Positions 55,572 through 64,000 of a stretch of DNA of 64,000 bases are shown one piece after another. This DNA comes from Aphis gossypii (taxonomy: Eukaryota > Arthropoda > Insecta > Hemiptera > Aphididae). A model generated the notes under the pieces. That model did no database searches and was not told the origin of the DNA. It saw only the letters and a program-made list of their open reading frames with translations. The DNA lies in the NCBI RefSeq assembly GCF_020184175.1, contig NC_065531.1:81500604-81564603 (forward strand), given 5' to 3'. A program made the position numbers and the translations under genes. Each line of letters starts with the position of its first letter. Positions within the stretch are counted from its first letter, which is position 1.

Positions 55572-55591
55572 AGGTTAGGTTAACCTAACCT
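55572..55591. repeat. Head-to-head TTAGG/CCTAA palindrome
   Basis: The 20-base sequence AGGTTAGGTTAACCTAACCT is a perfect palindrome made of two TTAGG units meeting two CCTAA units. TTAGG is the usual insect telomere repeat. Two units per side is short enough to be chance. Confidence 0.8.
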
Positions 55592-55592
55592 G

Positions 55593-56199
55593 CACCTAAA
55601 AAATTTATTTGTCATTATAATAATTAAATAAAATTACAGTTAAACAAATTTATACTTACTTAATTTATTTTGTAGTCATATTTAAATCTAATACGTGAAG
55701 CAATATTTTATTTTTCACTGTTATCAAAATATCGGTATTTTTAAATGTAATTGGAAATGGTAGTATAAATATCATTTTAACATAGAGGATCTTCCAAAGT
55801 GTATGTGATATTAGATTTCACTATTGCATATTCAAATTCTAATTTGGAATCATAATATATATGTGTAATTTATAATGTGCAGTTAATCCTAATAGATTTT
55901 TTTCCACTTCTTGCAATTATTAACTTGATTACACCTAAAAAATTTATTTGTCAGTATAATAATTAAATAAAATTACAGTTAAACAAATTTATACTTACTT
56001 AATTTATTTTGTAGTCATATTTAAATCTAATACGTGAAGCAATATTTTATTTTTCACTGTTATCAAAATATTGGTATTTTTAAATGTAATTGGAAATGGT
56101 AGTATAAATATCATTTTAACATAGAAGATCTTCCAAAGTGTATATGATATTAGATTTTACTATTGCATATTCAAATTCCAATTTGGAATCATAATATAT
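55593..56199. repeat. Direct duplication inside the TIR element
   Basis: Units 55593-55860 and 55932-56199 (period 339) start CACCTAAAAAATTTATTTGTCA and differ by a handful of bases (for example ATCGG/ATTGG, GAGGATC/GAAGATC). Confidence 0.9.
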
Positions 56200-57999
56200 T
56201 ATTATGTGTATGAATTATTTTATAATCACTTTTTTTTATGAATTAAATCATCTGTTTAAGTATGTTTGTAGTAAATATAAATAGTCTAGGACTATCTATG
56301 TGCCAAATTGAAGTAACAAAATAAACAAAACTCAATAACTGGCTGACACATCTTAGTTGTTAGTAATATTTTTATGTAATGCTATGATACTTGATTATAT
56401 AACAACGCATTTATTATCCACTGGGTAACAGCAAACCATATGCTATACATTTAAACAACAATTGTAGATGTATAAATGATTAAACTGAAATCAAAATATT
56501 TTAACTTAATGATATACATATTGTATTATTTATTTAATTGTAGAAACTAATAACTAGTAAAACTTACCAACAAATTGTACATAATATTATTTATATTATG
56601 TACCTACTCGCCAAGTATTCAATTGTCATGTGATTAACCACTTTAGGTACTTGCTTATTTGATTAAAATATTAAATAAAATACAATATGTGGTAGATAAG
56701 AAAAATATATTCAAGAACTTTTTATAATGTAAATATTAAACTTGAACTTTATTATAACATAATATGTGCATTATTAAAATTTAAACACTTAAAACTGATA
56801 AATATTAAAAAGTAAAACTTTATTAACATTAACGACTCGATTCGAGCCAATTCAATAATTATTAAATCTTACAATCACATCGTGCTTATAATCTTATAAG
56901 TTTATAACCTCATAACCGTTTATCAGCTGATACTCAACGTATTGCCATGTGCTTCACGATAACCAAGTATTAGGTATACTTCATATCATGTAACCATAAA
57001 CCATGATATCTGTAATCGTGCACAGAACAATACAAATAACAGCTGATGTGAAAATACGTAATACAGTTATTAATGGTCTTATAATATGATAGGAAAATAC
57101 GTAAATACGTAATACAGTTAGTAATAGTCTTATAATATGATATGAAAACACGTCATTGTAGTGAGTAGGTACAAAGATTATCATTTATCAACGATATACC
57201 TTGTGGTTGAACAATATCGAATTTATTACTTATAGCTTCTGGTATTTATAACTGATAAGTATTATTATGACCAATGCTGCAAACACCTTCAATGGGGTGA
57301 TCTATGCGAACCCTGTTAAATTGGCATTATAAAATGCATTTAGGGGCCCAACTTACGTTTACAGTAGGTAAGGTACTTACTGAATTGATCTGAAAAACGT
57401 AATATTTTTTACACTAGGGCATACAAATTCTAATTTTCACGGTAGGTATAACGCATTTACACACAAACACCTCCAAAAACACCCCAACTTTGAGGAGTTA
57501 TATCTCGTCAACGGATTAACGAAAATTGAAAATTTAAACGTGATAATTCATAAGAAAAAAAGCTTTACTAAATTTTGAAATTTTTAGTATGGGTTGCTAT
57601 TTGAAAATCAAAAGTTGATGGAGGTTTACCTAATAAATATAAGGGTGAAAATTATTAAATAATTATATAATTCTAGAACAGTGTAGATCTAAAATTTTGA
57701 AGAAAAAAAAATTTGAAAAAAGTGAATACTTTTTGAGATAATGAGTGTTTTACGCTTAATCAATCACCCTGTATATCTACGTGTGTATATGTAAATTTTC
57801 ATTTTATGTTCAAAAGAACAATAAAAAGTGTATAAAAGAAAATAATGTAAACTATTATCATCATTATTGTAAATGTTGTATGTTAATAGTATTTAAACAA
57901 AGTATATGCATATGACACTCTGAAAACGCAGCTGTTAAGTCATTTTATTACAAGTTGTATAAGCGAGTGGAGTCAATCAAATACTAGAAGCATTTCAAG

Positions 58000-59300
58000 T
58001 CCAAATGGGAAATTTAACAGGGAAGGATGTGTACCTTAGAGAAAGCTGGCAGTACACAAAATGGTGATGTTGGAAAAAAAACAAATAATTTGTTATTGCT
58101 ATGGTGCTGTGGGTCACACCAAACCTGATAATAAGCATACAATTTTAATGTTTAAATCGGAAAAAATTCGGTTAGGTTAAGATAATATGTTGAGTTAAAA
58201 TTAATCATTTAGTCAAGGATGTTGATAATAATTTAGATTTATACATTTTTTATACAATATGAAATAAGTTCATTATCATATCAAGATATAAGCAAGTTCT
58301 CATCATCATCAGCATACTTTTAAGGATTCGTTAGGCTATTTTAATCTTAAACAATATGAAATGTTCAAATGTATTTAAAATGTGATGCCGTTCCTATTTT
58401 CTGAAAGCCAAGAGTAGTATTACCTTTGACGCGGTACGCAATAGTCGCCAGCACAAAATACAGGCATCGCAGAGACCGGTCGGCACCTTATCAACCGCCA
58501 CCACGGCCTACGACGATACGACTTAGTTGACTCCCATCAACGCTCCAAAGGCTAGGCGGGACGGGAAGACAAGTCACGCCGGACGATACCAGTCACCGGC
58601 AATCGCGGCTCTGCGACACGTAACGTCAACGCGACAACACGGTGTTTGATCGCCCGTGTTATAAGAATGTAAGAACCACGACCGACAATCATCCCACGTT
58701 GGATACGCCAGCCCTCGTCCGACCACGGAGATCGACCGATCATCATCTCCATCACCAGCACGCCATCGGCAACGGTTACGCCAACCATACACCTGCGAGG
58801 ACGATCTACAATCAACCTCCGCCAGGTCCGCGTCACCTTTTGCGCTAAAAGATAAAGTCAGTAAGGAACTAAATAGATTGGTTAAGGTAGATAATCTTAG
58901 TAGTAATTGAAACATCTGAGTGGAAAACATCTGTTGTATCAGTATGTAAAGCAGATGGGTCAATTAGATTTTGTGGTAACTACAGTCTACAAGGTGACAC
59001 TAAATACATTTTTAAAAATTGATATATAACCAATTTTTAGGTAAATGATTAATTAATTATTATATTCCAAAGAGCTAAACTATTTTGTACTTTAGATTTA
59101 TCTCAACAATACCTACCTACAGTTGCCTTTAAGTATTAATAGTCAAAAACTCACTACTACACGTAAGGGATTAGGTATATATGTATAAGTGATTGCTTAA
59201 TGAAGTAGCTTCTGCTCTTCGGATGTTACTAAGAGAAATGGATAGTATGTTGGGTGATGTTGAAGGAGTTGGTTTTTAGTATTTATTTACTTGGTCTACA
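58000..59300 (+). pseudogene. Decayed gypsy retroelement: zinc-knuckle and reverse-transcriptase remnants
   Basis: Near 58085-58150 one frame reads ICYCYGAVGHTKPDNKHTI, a CCHC Gag zinc knuckle with a misplaced or lost cysteine. From about 58837, SPFALKDKVSKELNRLVKVD begins a reverse transcriptase. It continues in changing frames: SEWKTSVVSVCKADGSIRF with CGNYSLQ, then LFCTLDLSQQYLP (catalytic D block), then INSQKLTTTRKGLG, then NEVASALRMLLREMDSMLGD with VEGVGF. These match K02A2.6-type gypsy RT in order. At least four stops or frameshifts break it, and the YxDD box is not readable. A GC-rich repeat (58566-58834) sits between the two parts. It is dead, and I do not reconstruct it. Confidence 0.7.
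58566..58834 (+). repeat. Third, diverged copy of the GC-rich repeat at the gap
   Basis: It shares GAAGACAAGTCACGCCGGACGA, CTCGTCCGA-CACGGAGAT, ATCATCATCTCC and CAATCAACCTCC-CCAGG in order with 34792-35024. Relative to it there is an extra segment of about 90 bases near 58620-58710. It ends at the start of the reverse-transcriptase remnant. Confidence 0.7.
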
Positions 59301-60733
59301 CCGAAAATCATACGCATACATAGATAATAACACAGCACGTTTCTGTAACATTGAACCTGTTAGGTACTACTGTTGTTCCTTTCTATAGATTAAATATTTC
59401 TCTTAACGCTTTAGTATATAAACATAATAGGATTTGTTACCATATATATATTTATGAAATTTTTTTAATGCAAATACTATTTCTAACACTTCCTTATGTT
59501 TACTTTTATTCCGCTGGTAATAGTGAATTTGATGCAAATAACACTGATTTTTATAACCCATCAATTACTTTCGAGAATACTGCTTCAACTCCATATTTTG
59601 AACTTTACTATCTGAGCATACTACTAACGGCTTTTCTTTTAATCATAAATCTCTTGTAATGTCTCCAAGACTAAAGATTCGTTTGGATACAATAAGTAAC
59701 TCACGTGGTTAATTTTTCATTAATACATATTTAACACGCGAGCCTACACTACGAACATAATACACAAATGCTACTTAACGCTCTCTTAGCATTACATGAA
59801 AAATACGTTACAACACAATATTCATATTATACAGTATAGCCAACTTATACATTACAGACCCTCAGTAACAAAATTATTAAAGAGATTTTGCATTAGAAAT
59901 AGTTTCTGAAGGTTAATTAAAATTACCAAATAATAAAAATTTAGCATTCCGGGAATTATACCCACGATATCAAAATAAGAAGTCTAAATATCTACTGATA
60001 AGCTGATAGGAAAATACACGAAACTAATACATAATTTTTATCTAATTTTATTGAAACAAATAAAATTTCTAATGGACAATACGTAATAATTGTGACAGTT
60101 GTACACGCTGTCTTTATAATTATTATTATTGTTAGATTTATATTCAATATGGTTTGTCATATAGTTTTCTTCTCACTCATGTTAATAAATATGATTATGA
60201 GTTCTTGACAGCAGTTCCTTGACAAGTATTTACTATTTAAAACCAAATACAAAATTCGTGGGCTTCACATATAATATTTAATGGCAAAAAAGTAACAGTT
60301 GTAACAATAGTTGGTACTAGGCGGAAAGGTAAATAAGTTATAAAATAGTATATATGTATTTTAAATAAATAATATTTATTTTAAGTTATTATGTACTTGT
60401 GTTATCAATGTTATCATTATAAAGGTACCTATGTAACTCCATGATAGACACCTCAAGTCAAAAATGTTATATTAATTGTGGTTCTTCTCCGAGAGAAATT
60501 AATAGTATTGAACAATTAAAAAATAGATTAGTTAACCACGAATCGTTGAAATTTAGACCGGCCACACTTCACACATAAATACGATTCTTTGAATGTTTGT
60601 TATACGATTCATATCGTTTGAAATGCAAAACTTGGCATATATGTAAGATTGTTATAATATACAAAATGTTTTTAATCAATTACAACTTAATTGTAATACA
60701 AAGTGTATTTAAACATTAAAAATTACATTTTAG
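59301..60733. other. AT-rich region, no firm gene
   Basis: Open frame 59351-59659 is hydrophobic and without a known motif; it overlaps the downstream end of the gypsy relic and I do not call it a gene. A 44-codon frame from the ATG at 60441 (MIDTSSQKCYINCGSSPREI) is followed by a stop. It could be a first exon for the one at 60734, but no donor with fitting phase was found. Confidence 0.35.
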
Positions 60734-60861
60734 GTTAGAACACCAGCACGAAAGCTAAGTTCTGCACAACGAAAAAAGTACATTCAAGAAAGTTTTCGCA
60801 CAGAAATGGGTTTATTGGTCGATGTTGTGCTACAAGATAAAAACAAATTAATATTCATTTG
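60734..60861 (+). CDS. Possible orphan coding exon
   Basis: The acceptor TTTTAG precedes, and the donor G|GTAAAA follows, a fully open 128-base segment reading RTPARKLSSAQRKKYIQESF, then RTEMGLLVDVVLQDKNK. Its base composition is clearly less AT-rich than the flanks. The product is basic and then amphipathic; I recognise no family. No partner exons were found in the window, so it may belong to a gene running past its end, or be chance. Confidence 0.35.
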
Positions 60862-63800
60862 GTAAAATATGAACTATGTAGATTGTAGATGTATTTACTC
60901 TTACAAATATATTTTCCGGTAATACAAAGATAGTAACACGGCAAAAAGATTTTTCCAAAAAAGAGCGTAGAAATAACTAGAATTGATTTTACATTACTTA
61001 AATGTTTTGGAAACATATCATCTGTAATTGTTTCTAAAAAATAAAAAAATTAAAAAAATAAAATTGAAATCTTCCTCTTATGTAGTAGTATCACGAATAT
61101 TTTAGGTTTAAGGGTCAATATTAAAAGTATTCACTCACCCACACAAAACATTAAAATATGCCTTTAAAGAAATTTTTCTAAAATTTTTAATATTGCTATT
61201 AAAATAATTAACTTTAATATTAGCAGTACAGATATGTATTAGCTTGATTTTTTTATAGATTTATATTATTAGCATTTAATTTTTATAATTTTTATAATAA
61301 TAATAAAAATAATAATAATTATAATTTAAGTCATATTATTATAATATTGTTATTGACTTTTTAAGAAAAAACTATTTTACCATAAAAATAATTTGAATAG
61401 GTTTATGGCATAAATAGTTTGTTCTAAAATTTTATCTACACATTTTGAAAATTGAATTGCTTAAAGTAAAATTCATATTATATTATGTAACCATTTTAAG
61501 TCATTACAATTAATGTTCTTAAATAATAAAAAAAAAAAAATGAACATGATTATTTCTCGTTATAATCCTCATAATTTCGTTCAAATTTTAACTTCTTTAA
61601 AAATCTATAAAAATTATTTTTTTGTGTATATTTTACTATTTTAGATTTTTAGTTATTACATGAATTATGAAGTACTTAATTGAAGTATCGTATTATAGTA
61701 TTATATTAACAAATCTCAACTTAAAAATATTAAAAATATTATACTTTTATTACTACAATATACTTAATTTTAAAATGTTTGTGATTTTGAAGAATTTTGT
61801 TTAACTTTGAATTTCAAACGCATGTTTAAAATAATTATGCCAACCTATCTTTAATATTTATTAAAAAGCGATATATCATTTAAGGAGAATTAGAATTTGG
61901 TTTTAAATATAGGTTGAATAACTCATAGAAAACCTTATATTGAATTTTCAATGTGTGTAAACATTTTTACAAATTTCTAACTGCCTCATGAATTGCCAGT
62001 TTTCACGATTTTTATGAAACTGATTAAAATTCTAACTTTAAATGTTAATAAAAATATATTTTTACTGATGATTGCATGCGATGAAAAAGAATTAGAATTA
62101 TTTAGTTATAAATTATTTTTGTTATACATTTTTGTGCAATTGTTTTAGTTTTTTATTTAATGTTTTACTATATCTTTATATCTTCACCCCTTCTGCCACT
62201 ATACCATGTTATAATATGGATTGTGCTGTAGCAAAGAAAATTACTTACCTATAGGAAATTTCAATTAATTAGTTTTTTTTAGATACCATAAATTAGTTGG
62301 TTAATGATTTTTTCATTTTAAGTGTTGATCGATGTATGGAAATATATTATGATAAAAATTACAACTTAAATAATTTAAAGTGATTATCATTTAATAAAAA
62401 GTAGGTAATGGCACAAAAAATATAAAGTATTCGAGTATACGGTCTTAGAGTTTAGTATTTATAAATGTCAATCATTAGATTTTGAATAATTGCATTAGTT
62501 AATAATTATTTTTTTTTGTTTGTTCTCAACGTTCTTAAAAATTGATAGTCCGTTTTCAATAAAAGTTATATCACTAGATTCCATGAAAATCAGAGAGTAT
62601 AATATATAGCTTTTTTTATAACATCTATAGGTTTTTATATGGTTGTTCACATGTACTTTTAATAATTATTTTTTTGTTTTCACGACAATCTAATTGTTTT
62701 TTTCTATTTATTTAAATGTATTCTCATTATACTATAATTATATTTAGTGCAAAAATCGCATACATAATTTTGTATAAATATATAGGTATATTATGTATAT
62801 TGTACATTACATAAAAATAAAGTCTTAAAATAAACTACTTTTCAGCACCTCAACTTAAATTACTTTAATGATGTACAATGATTTACGCCGTTTATCTCAG
62901 TTTTTTTAATTGATAAAAAGTGGTCAGAAAATAATCATTTACTTTATCTTCAATCACGGAGCTACAAATAAACCAAACAATAAAAGGTTCAATAATTTTA
63001 TTTAATGTTTTAAGTTTTTTTTGTTTTCTAGTATTGTTTTACAAATACACGGTATCTATTATAATAATTTAAATATATACAATGAACAGAATATTGTTTT
63101 TTCCTATTTGATTAAACTCTGAGGCATGAATTGGAAGTTTTACTTAAAAATTGAAAATTATCGCTATGGAAAAACTTGAGAGTAACTATACTAGGTAGGT
63201 ACATTTATAGTAATATACTACTACTATATTACCAAGTAACCAATATCATAAATATTTAAGTTTAAGTACCTCATAATAAATTAATATGGATTCAAACTAT
63301 ACTTTGTTTTTAATTTACAGTTTAACAATGTTAATTATTTTCTTCTAACTCAAAAACATTATTCGTTGGAAATTAAAGCTTTTACGGATTTTATGAATTT
63401 TACTACCTATACGCAATGACATTATAAAAACTTATTTTAAGACATTACCTATTTATAGTAATATGATCCTTTTACTTTGGTTTACATTTATAAAGAGAGT
63501 ATTGATTCAAAAGTTAATAATAGTATATCATTTAGTATAAATGGAAAATATTATTATAATAATTAAAAAGAAATACTATAATAAATATACATCGTCGGCT
63601 ATTATTAATAAACGTATAATAACACTATAAAATAATTTTTTTTATTAGCAATATTGAAAACATATCACGAAATATACTTTAAGACTTTGAGTAGTGCAAT
63701 GGATGTATTGATTTTATATTGATGTACATTTTTATTTTATTATTTTATCTATAATTTTACCGTTTGAGACAGAAAATATTCTTTAATTATCAACTTCAAA

Positions 63801-64000
63801 AATAGTTTTTGATAGAAAATTGGATTTAGTTAATAATTTTGAGTAATATATTCTTAGTGATTTTTAAAATAACCAGGAAAATTATAAAACAAGAATTTTA
63901 TCGTAATACCAGTTGTAAATGAAAAAAATGATTTTTTTTTATTTAATTGAGGACCTAATAATTGCGGATAGATACTTGAAATACTCACTAAATAATAATA
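60862..64000. other. AT-rich tail of the window
   Basis: Over 3 kb of very AT-rich sequence with homopolymers and stops in all frames. I found no gene, repeat pair or transposon end here. Confidence 0.5.

Larger units (their letters stand above)
53850..57771. mobile_element. Non-autonomous DNA transposon with 328-base terminal inverted repeats
   Basis: Left TIR 53850-54177 and right TIR 57444-57771, each starting CAGGGTGATTGATTAAGCG (one C/T difference near the end of this string). I find about five differences, so they are roughly 98% alike. It is flanked by TATA on both sides (TA or TATA target duplication). The inside has no transposase frame. It holds a 268-base direct duplication, a 25-base fold-back (54657-54681 with 54829-54853, arm CATAGATAATAAAGATATGG) and a two-copy repeat of about 55 bases near 57050-57150. 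A TA target and CAGGGTG ends would suit a mariner-like or similar DNA transposon, but such long TIRs are unusual for that. Confidence 0.8.

Noticed and set aside
59351..59659. 102-residue hydrophobic protein gene
   Set aside because: Follows directly on a decayed gypsy RT, has coding-unlike composition and no conserved block; probably chance.

Overview
This window looks like the nuclear genome of an insect, most likely an aphid or another hemipteran. The base composition is very AT-rich, and the genes are small exons separated by GT..AG introns. Most of the rest is transposon debris of kinds common in aphids: Ty3/gypsy, hAT-derived KIAA1586-like, FLYWCH/MULE, Helitron and hAT MITEs. The species call is inference. 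There are no bacterial-style operons, and I saw no tRNA, rRNA or CRISPR array.

Layout. Positions 1-6 kb hold broken element pieces: an hAT-derived gene, two kinesin exon copies joined to a Helitron helicase remnant, and a gypsy gag piece. From 6052 to at least 22470 (+ strand) runs a kinesin gene whose motor domain I could join across 11 phase-compatible exons. It resembles the KIF6/KIF9 (kinesin-9) group. Its second intron holds a near-perfect 245-bp fold-back, and its 10.4-kb third intron holds a complete, young, antisense Ty3/gypsy retrotransposon (8523-15421). A second gene (26454-32547, +), seen as five phase-compatible 3' exons, encodes an unrecognised cysteine-containing membrane protein. 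A MULE transposase pseudogene lies in one of its introns, on the other strand.

The largest fact about the window is an assembly one. Positions 19886-35024 recur almost unchanged at 35125-50270, and exactly 100 Ns (35025-35124) separate the copies. Copy 1 ends at the gap, and copy 2 starts at the gap and continues past the point where copy 1 ends. This is the pattern of two overlapping contigs, or two haplotypes, placed end to end without merging. Kinesin exons 8-11, the membrane-protein gene, the MULE pseudogene and all repeats there are therefore probably counted twice.

From 50.3 kb on the window is transposon-derived. There is a 2.5-kb palindrome with a truncated gag start facing outward at each end; a solo LTR has landed in one arm, and the other arm still shows the empty site. 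Next comes a 3.9-kb element with 328-bp terminal inverted repeats that may be nested in a decayed gypsy element (gag start 52806, zinc-knuckle remnant about 58.1 kb, reverse-transcriptase remnant 58.8-59.3 kb). The last 4.7 kb is AT-rich, with one possible orphan exon.
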